From Gnetum montanum (taxonomy: Eukaryota > Streptophyta > Gnetopsida > Gnetales > Gnetaceae), in assembly GCA_015680685.1 (NCBI GenBank), contig MNCI01005895.1:735977-799976 (forward strand): DNA of 64,000 nucleotides, given 5' to 3'. The notes under the pieces were generated by a model. It was given only the letters and a program-made list of their open reading frames with translations. It was not told the DNA's origin and did not search any database. The number at the start of each line of letters is the position of its first letter. The first letter of the stretch is position 1. Made by a program: the position numbers and the translations under genes. Shown piece after piece: positions 22,620 through 35,791 of this stretch.

Positions 22620-25000
22620 GGTGATGTTTTGTACCTATTTGGGCTATTATGAGGCTATTTATATCACAAACCAAGGTTTTCTAGGTACCCATGCTAGAGT
22701 CAGACTGGCCAACATGGGTGGGGTGACCTCTAGCTTAGATGGAATAGCTAGGTATTTTCTCAAGTTTGTTTAAAGTAGTTTTGACTTATTATGACTTTCA
22801 TGGTCAACACTATGAACTACAAAAAGGAATAGGTCAATTCTAGTATTAATTTCAACTTCTAGAAGCCTCCATTAAAGCTTGGAAGTGTCATCCATTCTAG
22901 AGAAATGTTGGCTAATGTAGTCCTAAAGTGGCTACAAATGAAAAATAGGTTTTTTGGCATATAGAGAGTCAAAACTAGGCTTCTAAGATCTTTACAAGGT
23001 AGCATAGGGCTAGAATAATCAAGATTAATCTATTTAGAGGCTAAAACTAGTAAAAATGTAGGTTTCAAGATCATACCCCCTAGAGCCACACTAGCTAGTG
23101 TAGATGGGAGGGGTTTCTAGCATAGGAGATCTAGGTTGAGTTATTTTGAGGGAAAACAAGGCTAATCTAAAGATAAAGATAGGTTTTAGTAGTTGTGGAA
23201 TTCCATAGGAAAGTTATGGGGCCATCTAAAAGGTGTTATTTATGTGAAATGGAGTTGGAGGCTTCATCCATGCTCCGGCCACCCTAGTTAGTGTGGCTCC
23301 AACATGGCTTAATTTGGATACTCTTGCTTTTTGACTTTATATTATCTTCAAAGTTAGATCAACTAATTTTTCTAGATTCTAGGGCTATAAACAATGATTT
23401 CTAAGGTTTTTGATCAAAACTCGCTAGGTTTGAGTTCTCTTTGAGGTTAAGGTATGATTATACCCCTTGAACAATGTTGGGTAGCATTGCTTGAGCATTG
23501 GTGAGGAGGCCTGGTGGGTTTTAAAAGTTATAACAAGGTTAAAATGTTGTCAATGCAAGGCTATGGGGTCCTAGGCTCTAACAATGTAGTTTTTTAGCTT
23601 CTGGGGATGTTTATCTATCATTAAGTATGGTAAGGCAACTTACCCATGCTAGAGCCACACTACCAAATGTGGCTCATGCCTCCCCTAATGTGGATACCCC
23701 GAGATATCATTTTTGGATAGGTTTTGACATCACATTAACCATGCATGTAAGCCCCCATGGTTTTCAGTATCAATGTCTAGGGTTTAGGCTTGAAATGGAT
23801 AGTTTAGAGGGCCTTTAGAAGGTTCTGGAAGTTATCCCCCTTTGAAGAAACACTAGGCCACAAAGGCCAACATGGGTCCATGATCGGTAAAACAATGGGA
23901 TTAACTTTTTGAAAGTTCTAAGTAGTTTCCTTTAGTTTTATGACCTCCAAAGATGTTTAGATGTTGAAAAGTTTCTAAAGTTGAGGTGGTGTAAGTTGGA
24001 GTCATTTTGGTTTTTCAATGATCCCCCATTAACCTACCTTAAGGTGCCCATGTTGGACCCACATTGCCCAACATGGGTGAGGAGGGTACTTAGTGTGGAG
24101 ATGGGAGTGGTCATGACATAAGGTTAATTTTGACAATTTTTAATTGATGGAGTTTCTAAGGAGATTGGGGTGTTAATATATGTTAGTTTTTGGGATAATT
24201 TTAGCAATCTTTGGTTATACCCTAGCTATCCACACTAAGGCAATAGTGCCTAGCAAGGATGAGGTCCCTCCTTAGTGTCACTCCAATTAGAGTCATGGTT
24301 TTTTCCATTTATAATTATATTTGTTAGGGTTTTAGAGCTATTAGGGGTTGTAGGGATCAATGGTTAATATTTGACATCAAAATTCAGAGGTTTGAAGGCT
24401 TCTTGATATTTTCTATAGTCATTCCCCCCTTAGCCATGCTAGATAGCATGGCACCAGCATGGATGGGAAGGTGATGATAGAGGTTTTCTATTTTGTTTGT
24501 TTATTTTAGTGGATTTGGTGGTTTTGAAGGCTTTAGTAGGCATGTACAACCATAGGGATAGGTTTCAAGGCTATTGTTGGCCAAAATATGGATTTTATGG
24601 CCTACCCTTAAGGCACCCATGCTAGACCCACAATAGGTAGCATGGGTTGAAGGTTCACAAGTGTGGGAAAGATAAATAATGTAAAATCCAACTTGTTTCT
24701 TATCCAAATTTTGGCTACTAAAGGCTAGAAAGGGGTGTTAGAGTTAAGATATGGTGATTAGGTGGTCAATTTTTAACTTTTAAGGTAACACCCCACCATC
24801 CACATTGGAGCCACACTTGGTAATGTGGATGGAGCAGCCCCCTCTCCCACCACCACCCGCCCCCCCCNCCCCTAGAGAATGCTACACTAGTGTGGATGAA
24901 GCCTAGCCTAGCATGGTTATTCAAAGTGATAAGTTTTATAGAGGTTTTACCCCCTACCAGGGCCTAGGGTTTTTTTATGTCAATTGTAACTACCAAAATG
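22620..25000. repeat. Array of about twelve units of about 190 bp with palindromic core
   Basis: A core of the form CCATGCTAGAGCCACACT followed by its inverted partner recurs near 22690, 22885, 23085, 23270, 23470, 23645, 23850, 24050, 24230, 24430, 24610 and 24795. Two exact dyads are GAGCCACA/TGTGGCTC (23652-23675) and CCCATGTTGG/CCAACATGGG (24047-24077). The flanks of each core are AT-rich and more diverged. One undetermined base (24868) sits in a C-run. The array lies upstream of the antisense gene in element 2. Confidence 0.75.
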
Positions 25001-25537
25001 ACAAGAGGGGTAAGGATTTAAGGCTATGGAATGGAGGAGGCTAGGATCAATGCTACCTAATGTGGAAGAAGAGGGGACAAGATTAGAACATGATTATATG
25101 GGTTACAAGGGGTCCAAACCTCAGCATGGAGGAGGTTTCTAAAATTAGAACACACTTTGCATGGGAGGCATCTAGTGGGGCCAACCTCAAAATTCAAAAT
25201 TTTGAATCTTGATGCTAACTTCCACTATCTTAGCATTGGCTAGAAATTCTTCATTTTGCACTTCTAGTGTACTATGAGTTTTAGTGCCTGAAATTGGCAA
25301 CAGGGTATGCAAGAGGGAAACTAGGTTTAGATAAAGTTTTTATGCATAAGTTTGCCAAGAAATCACACAACTCTTATTCTCTCTCTCAGTGCATTTCCTA
25401 GAGCTCTTTCAGATATCCTTACCTTTAGGAATCATCATCCATCAATGTTACAACTTCAAGAGTTCCTTTAGGTAGCATTGGAGCTAAGATCTACAAAATT
25501 CCTAAGGTATTCTTAGCATTAACATTTGGCACAATGA

Positions 25538-28500
25538 AGAAAAGGGGAGGAAGTAGCAAGAATCAAATGCTAGAGAATGTATATGAAACAACTAGGAACA
25601 TCTCACATCTTCCATGGCCTATGATAGGATAGAATTTGGTAGCAATCACCTCAAGGCAGGCCATTGCTAGCCATTTTCTTCATGTTTCTGGCCATTTTTT
25701 GTGAATGAGGTTGTTTTTTCGAATATATGCCATTATGTTTGATAAAACTTAATTTTTACTAAATACTACCTCAATTTTTATGATCTTTATACATTTTCAA
25801 GGTTACTTGGTCATTTATGCTTGATTTGATGGCTAGTTTAAATTAGGTTTTGTCAAATTTTTATGTGTTTTTACTATTTTTAGCAAAAATGCAACCCTAA
25901 TCATGAATATTTCTGGTCAAAAAGGTTATGATTTATTAGAATTTAATGTTTTTAATTTTTATAATTAGGTTTTATGTTTATATTGGCTATGTTTTCTTTT
26001 AATTCAGAGTTATAGTCAAATGGCTAGGTTGTATAGTTGTGGTTTGTGCCATTTTTAATTTTTTAATGAAAGTTCATTAATTTTTCCTATAATAAGAGTA
26101 TGGGTTTTTTTTTTCAATGTAAGTGTAGGTCTTGGTTTAAATTTTTCAATGATTTTTGAATCACCAAATTTAGGTTTAAATTGAATTTTTAAGGAATTTT
26201 CTATGAAACTCATGTAGGAAGGGGTTTTGTCATGATGACTTGGTTCATGTCTAGTTGGATATATTTTCTATTAAAATGTTTAATAAATTTAATTTTTAGA
26301 GTATTTTTATCTAGCTTTTGATTTTAGGGTTCCAAAAGTTGTGGAATCACTAAATTCAGAGCTACGGTTAATTTTCAGCAAATTTTATCGTAAGATTGTG
26401 CGAACTCATTTTTCTAAGTTGCAATGATTTTACCATTTGGAGACAAGTAGCATTGGCATACAGAATGATTTTTCTTGTCAACATGCCATACCCTTAGGGA
26501 TACTTGGAGATGTTAGAATTTTTCTAAACTTGGTTTCATGGCTATTAAAATCTTTTTACTCTTTTTAGTAGTGATTTCTCTATGATTGTTTTTAGGTACT
26601 AAGTGTTGTTGTGTAAAGGTTGTTTGAACTAAGGCATGGTTTGGCATGATATTTATAATTTTGGTTGATCATGTAAATGTGATTATGTTTTGGATACAAT
26701 GTTTACAATTTATGTAGGCCATGAGTATGTGGATTTTTGTTGAATTTTCTAAAGGAATTTTTGGCTAACACCCTAGGGTGCTTACGGTTCCTAGTTTCAT
26801 CACTATCTAGGATGTATAGGCAAGGTTTCCAAGAAAATCTAAGTGTTAGCTAGTTGTATGCTATTTTTTTCATATTCATTGTTGGTTTTAGTCTTTCTAG
26901 TTTTTTTCCTAAGTGCTATTGATGTGGTTCTAATGCTATGTTTTTTCTTTCTCTACAAGGCTTTCATCAATCCCATCCTAATTTTGGTTAAGCATGTAGG
27001 GATACTATGTTGTGTTAGTCTCCCCAAGCCTAATACGCCCCCCACAAATTTTATTCTAGAGTAGGGTTTCCTATGGTTCTAGCTAGGAACAAGGGAATTC
27101 CTTACCTACATCCTCCAAAACATTAGTATGATAATATGGTCACACTTGTTTGTGATTATGATTAGGGTCTTAGTGGAGACCCTATTACCCTAGTTAGCCA
27201 ATATCATTGTCAAATTCATAATGGATGACCAGAGACATGCACTAAGGGGGTGTTTTATTATAGAAAAGGCATCCTTAGGACCCACAAGCTAGTCCAAACC
27301 TAGAGCATGCTAGAGTATCCTCAAACCCACACATTGTTCTAGAATCCTCTTGCTATTGTGTACCATTATGCAAGGTGAGTATGGTTGTAATGTATGGTTT
27401 ATTTTGATTTTAAATGTTCTACCTACCTTTCCTTAGCATTATAGTTTTCTAACACTTTAACTACTACACATCCTGTAGGTACCAAGTTAGTGATAAATAT
27501 TTAATTAGGAATCACTGAACCTTAATGGTGGCCTAAACCACAATGGGTGTATTTACCCAAGGCCCTAATATTAGATACCTGGTGGTTGATCAATTGAAGT
27601 GTGATTTCAACAAATACACCCAAAAATTTGTCCCATCCTTCAAGAGGTGTGTGGTAGTTGAGATGACTCATAGTTGGTGGATAGTCCTAAAACGCCTTCT
27701 AATGCTAAACACTAGCACCAAGACCTCTAGATAACCCTTGCCTAGAAGGAAGAAGAAAGGTAAGAAAACAAATATGGTTTTAGCTAAGTTAACATTTTTA
27801 TGGCTATGAAATTTTACAAAAAATTTATTCGAAGTGTTCTAATGATTGTAATTAGTTATTCTTGGCTATAGATAATTCTTTCATGGCTTAGTTAACTACT
27901 TTTATTTAATATCTTTAGGGGCTTGCACCTCTTCTAGCCTCATTTTGACCATTTTAGGATGCAGTGAGAAAATTCTCATTCTAAAATTTAGTAAAATGAA
28001 AGTAGCATAACATTGGTTGAGGGAGTTGGCCCCTAAAAAGTTTTAAGAATGCATTGCCCATGTAGGCTTGCTTGATCTTTTCATGGCATCTACCTAAATC
28101 ATTCTTGCTACTATGATGATGAATGTTATTGAATCCTTTGATGAAGGGGATAATAAATTCATCACCAAGGTGTAGGAGGTACCAAGCATCATACCCATTG
28201 ATGAGGCTACCTTTTGTGATCTCTTTGATGTTTCGATTAAAGGGATGAAGGTTTCCACAAAACTAGTGAAGGAGACAAGTGACAATGAGGAGGTAGAAGC
28301 ATGGTTAGGTGTTCATCGTAGTCATTTCAATTTGGCCATACATAATTTTTAGTTTCTAGAAGCAATGGAGACCTATCCCTTGTTCCAATCCAATGTATTT
28401 TCCAATATATTATTATAGAAGAGGGTGATTGGTATTACCCAAGTATGAACCATGATGAGGATCCTAGAAGAAGGTTCTTTGTTTGGTTGAGCTGCTCATT

Positions 28501-30634
28501 TGTCCATTGAGTTACATAAGGAGATCCTCAAACTCTATGAGGATGTCTCTACAATATTCCACATGCACTATGTGTACTTTGCAACATATTTGAACAAATT
28601 TTTGGAGCTCTTGGTGGTGAGGCGGGATGGGTGATGGGTGTGCCAAGACCCATCCTAACTTTCTAGGCCTTGGATAAAGCACATTTACCCAATCATGTAG
28701 GCCTAGAATCCACAAGAGGAGATGGAAGATTCATTATTCATTACCACTAAAGGATTTAGTGGTAGGTGATGTGTTTTCCTTGGAAGCATGGGCATAGAGC
28801 CTCACATTGACCATGCCAATGTTGAGATGGCCAAAGAGCTATGTGCAGAGGCTAATGAGGTAGCCAAACCCAAGCTCAAATGGCCCATGGAGGAAGTAGA
28901 AATAGCAACAAAGTAGCCTTCTAAGAAAAGGATCAAGTTGAAAATTGATAGGACTCATCATGTGGTCATATGTATGTTGCTAAATTTGGCTATTTTTTTT
29001 TGTTTTTCTATGTTTTAGAGTCTAAGGTTATAAGTTTGTAATGTTGCTAAATTATTCTTATGTTTTTGGTTTATTACTCTTGTAGATAGGTGATAGGATA
29101 TGGTGGCCCAAGCCATAGCAGAAATAGAGGAGTAGAGGCATATGGAAGATGCCATCCTACAGTAGCATAAGGAAGAGGGGTTGGTCAATGTAGCATTGGA
29201 TGACCTAGATGCCTTTTTTGGTGAGCCAATACAAGAGGAACCACCCATCATCATCCTAGAGGAGGAAGAGCTAGGTTTTCATAACTCTTATTACTACTCA
29301 TTATAGTTTATGGTTTGACCTTAGATTTTTGTTCTAACTATTTGATGATTCCATGCTTCTTATAATTCTTGAGCCATACACAAACACCTCTATCCCTACA
29401 TTTCACATGAGACAATGAGCAAATGTCCTAGACAAAATAGAGTTTATGCACGAAATGGCTAAGAACATCATCAACTAGTTATAATAAGTTACTCCAGAGA
29501 TAGGTAAGAACTTTACTTTATGGTTTTATTTCTATTTAATTTCTATATGTATGTTTGTTTAAAGTTTTTTTCTTATGGTTAATCATGTTATATGTTGTGT
29601 TTATGATTATATTTTATAGTTATGAATTGTTTACAGTGCCATTAGTTTTATGGGACCCTAGCCATGACATGGAGTTTGACTCCTAGCCTCATACCCCTCC
29701 TAGGGTGAAAAATTTAACATGGAAGTTATACAAAAATACCACTAATCTTGTAATTTCATGTGCAAAAATATTGTGGAAATCTAAAAGGTCTAAAGAATTC
29801 CTATGGGAGCAAGTTTTGATCTTGAAGAAGAAGAAAAAAAGGCAAGCCTATATGATCACTAATCTTCAAGATCATAAGGCCTTTGTGGAAGCCCAAGTGG
29901 CTAACATAGAGAACTTGCAAACTAAGGAGATCACCTAGGCTTACTACAAGAATGTCATCCATGACAAGATTGCCCATTCTGGGGAGATGGAGGAGCAGTG
30001 GATGTAGATGGACCTCATCTACCAAAAAGCTAAGCATCAGAAGAACTATTGTGCTTGGATCCTAGAGTGTTGTTGAACACAAAATGTTCATAAGAGAAAA
30101 TATAAAGCTAATCGAGAAGCATACCTCAAGTGTCTTAAGGAGGAGATGACCGAACGGTGTAGGATGGAGTTGTTCATAAAAAGGATTTAAGTTTAGATTT
30201 TTTACAAGCTCTTTGAAAGTACTATCACACTGGCTTAATCCCCTATTCCTCAAGTCTATGGCTACATGTGAGGGTTTTGTATCTATAGTGTCATGGGAGG
30301 TACCTATGTGAATGGAGGTCAACAACAACAACATCCTCATAGGAATTAATCTTGGGGATGTGGACTAGGCTTACATGATGGAGGACCAGATCCTCCCATC
30401 ATTTGGAGGTTGGTCTTGTACATCTACCCTGAGACTTCATCAAGAAAAAATCCTCATAGGTTTGATTATATTTTTTTATGTTGCTTTGGTTTTACTTTGG
30501 TTATAAGTTGATTTTGTTATGTGTTGGTTACTAATCAGTCTTATGTGGTTATGTTTTAGGTACTAGGAGACATCGGTAGCACCAAAAACAAGGATGGATA
30601 TGACCCACAACCTCCTCTTCCAATTTCCCTTTAG
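25538..30634 (+). pseudogene. Antisense multi-exon gene inside element 2 (copy 2)
   Basis: Opposite in strand to element 2. Proposed exons: 25538-25625 (MKKRGGSSKNQMLENVYE); about 27020-27759 (GTREFLTYILQ, MIIWSHLF, VETLLP; donor G|GTAAG); about 27958-28971 (HWLRELAPKKF, VGLLDLF, SFDEG, VEAWLGVH); 29086-29274 (ALDDLDAFFGEPIQEE); about 29390-29503 (IEFMHEMAKNII, VTPEI, donor ATAG|GTAAG); 29637-30459 (acceptor TTTACAG; VLWDP, HTPPRVKN, MDLIYQKAKHQKNY); 30560-30634 (acceptor TTTTAG; VLGDIGSTKNKDG, stop TAG). Copies 1 and 3 match exon by exon, and the last exon starts in the same phase in copies 1 and 2 (ILNE/VLGD). Many stops make it a pseudogene. Exons 1 and 2 are the least certain. Function not recognised. 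Confidence 0.7.
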
Positions 30635-31009
30635 CATCCTCTAGTTGCTCATTTTTAGTTTTTTTTGTTGATGACTACATGATGTTTTATTATTATTGAT
30701 GCTGATGGCTAGTGTTAGCCAAGATATTGGATGTAGATATTTTCATGGTTATTGTTTATTCTTTAAAGATTTTGACATTTTTCCATAGTGTGGATATGGA
30801 TATTTATATTTTAGACATTTTAAATTTTAAGTTTTGGTTTCTGTTTTAGATATATTGTTGTAGAGTTATGGCTTTATCATGGCTTTACGGTTTTGCAATT
30901 TTAATGTTGTAAATGGCTACATTGACTATCGTGGCTATAATTTTGTAAAACATTAAAATGGTTAGGCAATAAGGATGTAGGCTAAAATGGAAACAATGTG
31001 AAAATATGT
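30635..31009. other. AT-rich gap after antisense gene copy 2
   Basis: This is AT-rich sequence in which I see no gene, repeat unit or splice signal that I can defend. It separates the last exon from the following repeats. Confidence 0.4.
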
Positions 31010-31180
31010 TTATCAATTTTAGACCAAGGAGGGTCATGTGATATTTTCCAATTTAATACCTTAGTGGGCCAGTGTTCTCACTAGTTTTAGGCCATGGAGG
31101 ACTCCAATCATTCATCGGTTTGCTACTTTTCAACCTTGGTGGGCCTATGTTGTTGCTAGTTTTAGGCCATAGTGGACCCT
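31010..31180 (-). repeat. TAAAACTAG-core repeats beside antisense gene copy 2
   Basis: About four units read in reverse complement as CCACTATGGCCTAAAACTAG or decayed forms. They match the 3650-3805 repeats of element 1 in sequence and in relative position, that is between protease and the end of the antisense gene. Confidence 0.7.
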
Positions 31181-31759
31181 ACGTTGTACAAAGAAAAACA
31201 TAATTTTTGTATATTTTATGTTTTAATATTTTAATGGATTTTCTAGTTTTAAAGTTTTTATGATGTTTTTACATTTATATGGTGCTAAAAAGAAAGAAAG
31301 CAAAGGCTCTACTATGTAAAATGAAAATAAGAGGTAAATTTCTAGGCTATATGCAAAAGAAATCAAGCAAAATGACATAAATAGGTGAAAGGAAATCTAG
31401 GCTAATAGGATATAGGTACATATGGTTACAAGGTCATAAGGTCATAGGGTTGGAGGATCATGGATATACATCACTTATGAAAATGTTTCCTAATATTTGA
31501 AGATTAGGAAATGTATATAGCATATTTTGCATAAGCTTATACTCTCCATCCCCTTCATTGACATTGTTAAAGGGGAGCTCTTCCCATAGCATGTCTCCTA
31601 GCCCATCGTTTTTTGTTTTCTTCCTTTTTCACCCCCTCAGGTTGCTCAACATCATGGTTGGGAGTTTCTTCCTGAAGTCCCATTTCAAACCTTGTTCTAT
31701 ATCCTTATTGTTCACTATGAGGGGAATTTTATTATTACCCTACATGATAATTTCATCTC

Positions 31760-32440
31760 CCTTGTAATATAGGTGGATTTCTTGGTGGATAGGCAAAGAT
31801 ATAACTAGCAGTTGAGCCAACCAAGGTCTTCCCAAGATGAGGTTGAATCCTAGTGTTTTCTCTACTACTAGGAAATTAGTGGTTGGGGGTAATGCACCTC
31901 TATCATAAAGTATAAGGAGATAGACCCATTAACAGCAACTAGTGATCTATTAAAGGACTTGAGAACTGATGTTGTGATGTGTTGTATGTATTCTGATAGG
32001 TCTAGCTATTCAACTATGGTGTATGGGATGACATTCATTATGGCCCCATCATCTACATGCACTCGATGAACTTTGTATTGTCCTACTTATATTGAAGTGA
32101 AAAGATAAGGATTGGTCACCTCACCACTTTGGGAACTAGTTTTGATTTCACCACCAAAAAACACTAGTAATGTTAACCTAGTCTCCCTAGATGAAGAAGG
32201 TACCATCATTGCATGGATGGATTCTTCATTAGTAAGAATGTCCTTGCTAATGGTGAGAGAAGTCAACATTTTTACTAGTGATTCATGATGTGTAGCAGAA
32301 GTCATGACCAAGTCATATAGCCTGAATTTATATTCTTTTTTTAAGGACTTCTTCAAGTGCTCCATCATATTTAGGAATTTTTTATTGTTGGCTATGGGCT
32401 TGTTACCTCGGTTGTGCTTAACTTCTTCCATGCACCCCAA
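31760..32440 (-). pseudogene. Element 2 protease remnant
   Basis: The minus strand reads the preface RLYDLVMTSATHHESLVKML near 32320 and the active-site region HRVHVDDGAIMNVIPYTIVE near 32070, in parallel with VHVDDGAATNVI in element 1. It then gives LKSFNRSLVAVNGSI, matching LKSFNRARFMVKGIV. Both elements therefore share DDGA at the catalytic site. The C-terminal half is badly decayed. Function as for other Ty3/gypsy retropepsins: cleavage of the polyprotein. Confidence 0.7.
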
Positions 32441-34607
32441 AATGCATACCTCATTTTTGGGTTGTTTTTTTGGTCTCTTCTCTTTCTCCTTTCTTTGGCT
32501 CTTAAGGTCCTCCTATGATTTGATTATTGAAGTAGCTTGAGTTGAAGAGGTTATGGGTACTGATGATATGGAAGTAAGCTTTAGTGGGTCCACTTTCTTC
32601 CATGCCTTGACTTGCTTATCATCTATGTAGTTAGGCTTTTTCTTAGGCTTATTTCTTTTCTTGGTTGAGATCTTTTGGTTGTCATTGGTTATTTGAAAGG
32701 AAGAGGCCATTACATTGGCTAACATGGGAGGTTGATGTTTTATTGCTCAAGTGGACTCAGTGGTTATAGGTTGGGATACCCTAATGACAAAAGGATCTTT
32801 GGGGGGTGTTGGTGATTGTACCCTTATAACAAAAGGGAACCTTAAGCTAGTGGAAGTTGAAGGACCCCTTTTGTTATGAGGAGGTAATCTAATCATAAAT
32901 GATTTCCTCATAGGCCTTGGGTCATGATTGATGTTGAATGCTACTATGGTGTATAGGCTATTATTGAAATTCAAGAAATCCTTATACACATGCATTGATT
33001 AATTCTAGGGGAAAAAAAGGTTAGAAGTGTTAAGAACTAGATCATCCCTATCTATCATCTTGTATAGGTCATCCTTCAGCACAAGGCAAAAGTTAGTGTC
33101 ATGAACAAGAAATTGATGATAGTGGAAAAATTGGTCAATCTTGAAATACTTAGGTACTTCAGGGTCATCCTTAGTTACTCAAGTGGGATCCTTAGCTATT
33201 CCACATAGCCTTTCATGCCTCTTATGGGAATTTTAATCATTTACCTATATTAGATCCTTACACTCTTTATTAGTTGGTCTAAGAGTTTAGATGATTTCAA
33301 AGACAACATAGTGTATTTTGTTCTATATTTTTGCTCAAAGCTAGGTCTAGAAGGAAATGATGTAGTGGCCATAGATGTTGATGATTGGTTGTTAAGGTTG
33401 TTAATAGGGATGTTGGGTTGATTGGTTCTTAGCCCCTAATTGGTTATCTTGGTTTGCTTGGACATAGTTGCCACCACCACATTGTTCTACTTACCCCTCT
33501 CCATTTCCATTTGTGCATGTTTACTTTTATATGCCACATAGGTAGGGTTGTAACCAGCCTTCGTAGCATCCTCTATGTTTTTGGTCTAGCAAAAGGCTTG
33601 ATGTAGTGATCGCAGGTCAAGATAATATAGCTTTAACTTGATAAAACCATTAACCATCATCTTGAATATAGCAAAAAGGTGGATTTAAACTATAGGTTCT
33701 GGCACCTCATTAAGCAAACCATTCTATTTTTGGATGAGCTTCTATATTAATTTGAGGGATCCTTACTTGACCTTCATTAGCTGGTCAAGGGTGGTATCAA
33801 TATTCAAGTTGTACTTGAAGCATTTAAAAAATTATGATATCAATCTTCTAAAGAGGATATAGATCCTCTTGATAGTGTGTGGTAGTAGTCAAGAGCCTTC
33901 CACATGAGGGACATAGAAAATATCCTTATTATTATATGTGGCCATGCTTGTAACAACAAGTACTCTGAGTTGAAGGTTATGAGCTGCAAGTTTGGATCAA
34001 CCTCACCATTATACTTTGTAAAGTAAGAAAAAGGGACACCAAGAGAAATATTTCTTGGTAAAAGTTCATGATATTAATAATCTTAGAAGTAGAGGCATTG
34101 AGCCTCTTTAACTATTTGGTTACATCTTAGATCATCTAGAGGGCTTGATCTAGTTCCTAGGGTGCTCCTATAGGTTGTGGGGTTTGCATGAATGGTTGCT
34201 ATGTTAGTTGGAAGGCCTATGGCCTTATAATCAGTTTTGGCACTAAGGGGAGAAGTTGTGTCATAATGGTAATGAATGGAAAAAATAACAAAAATGATGG
34301 TTCTACTAGTATCTAGGACACAAATAGGATGAATGGGATATTTGACCCTTAGGTTACATGGGGTTCCATAGTGGGTCCCATCTAGGTGGTTAGAGGGTTC
34401 ATGTTCGTGACCACCACTAGTGATGATCACATTGACTAAGGTTGAGTAGCAAATGACATGGAGAAATGGAAGGTTATGGGCTATGGAACTAATTATGTTT
34501 GGTGCACTACAATGATTTTTGTGAGCTCTAACATGGTCAAGTAAGAAGGGGTGGAGGATTGGGGCATCTGTCCCATGGAAGAGATGAGGGGGGATGGAGG
34601 TAGGCAC
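32441..34607 (-). pseudogene. gag: Element 2 gag remnant
   Basis: An open stretch of 174 codons (34607-34083) forms the N-terminal part. The capsid-type region follows as FSYFTKYNGEVDPNLQLITF and SMSLMWKALDYYHTLSRGSI (34060-33870), aligned with HFTK...YPNVHLITF and SMKKD parts of element 1. A basic, proline-rich tail with PFVIRVQSPTPPKDPFVIRV and a Lys-rich stretch (32995-32513) leads into protease. Stops and frame changes lie at 33300-33900. Confidence 0.7.
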
Positions 34608-35791
34608 TATGGCCTTGGGGGTTGCTTAGTGAAATGGCCCAACTGGGATGTTTTCATGTTCTAATTCTACTTTGTACTCATCTTGATCCTCTTGATGCTC
34701 ATCCAAGCTAGCCTTTACATCTACCTCATCTATATTAGTTAATTGAGATAAAACACATGCATAGGATTTGGTGAGGGGTATTTAGCAATATGAGGAAGGA
34801 ATATACTCCTTCCCATCATGATGTATGAGTTCATACTTCCTTTTGGCTTCTAATTCAATAGGTGGGATCAACATGCTAGCCTAGATCTTAGCATAAATAA
34901 AGTTATAATGATATTCATTTATGATCAAGAAATTAGGACTTTACCTCCTAGGTCTTAAAGATTGCTTGCATTTGACCATGGTGGGGTCCTTGGGGTCATA
35001 GATCCTCATGGCCTATTGGCCAAACCTATTATCAATGAAGTTGAAGGGTAGGATAGTTGAATGGTTGAGTAACATGACAAAAATGCTAAAAAGGGTTGAA
35101 CAAAGATGTAAATTGATGAAGGAAAATAAAACTTCTACAAAATGAAATTTCCAAAAAATGTTAAAATGGGTATAATTGAAAACGTTTGGAGGGTAAAAAG
35201 GGGTAAGAAATTATCAAAAGTGGGGGTATGCCCCTTTACTTGAAAATGGTAAAAAATGGATATTAAATCCCAACCATGCTAGATTGGATAGACACAGTAA
35301 TCATAAAAATGAAAAAAATGTAAGAAAAGGGGTAAAATGGAAAATCTCACACATTTATTTACAATGTTGGAGGAAGGGGCTAACTTTAGGAAAGTGAGCT
35401 TGGACAAAATAGAAATGGAAATTTTGACATTTGCTAAGAATGACATTTGGGTAAGTTGTCAATGTTGAATTTGCTAGAAAATTTTTCAAAGTAAGGAGAA
35501 AATGTTTTGAGAAGATACCACCAGTATTCACAAAATTTCTAGTAGCTATTGTAAAATTTTTTGAAACGTAAATTATTGTAACCCCACACTAGGTTTTGAT
35601 GGTAGGGGAACATTTTTCAACATTTGTCTTGTTAGACTAATGGTGTCAACAAAATTTACAAGAAAAAGACTTTGATTTCACAAAATTTTGTAGATTATAA
35701 GAAATGTTATTAAGCAAGTCACAAGTTTAGATTCAAAATTTGGATGTAGGCCCTTCTTTTAGTGTCAAAAAATTATTGCAATTGCAACATT
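34608..35791 (-). other. Element 2 untranslated leader between 5' LTR and gag
   Basis: This 1.2 kb has no convincing ORF. The expected primer-binding site directly next to the LTR end at 35792 reads AATGTTGCAATTGC on the minus strand, which I cannot match with confidence to a tRNA. Confidence 0.45.
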
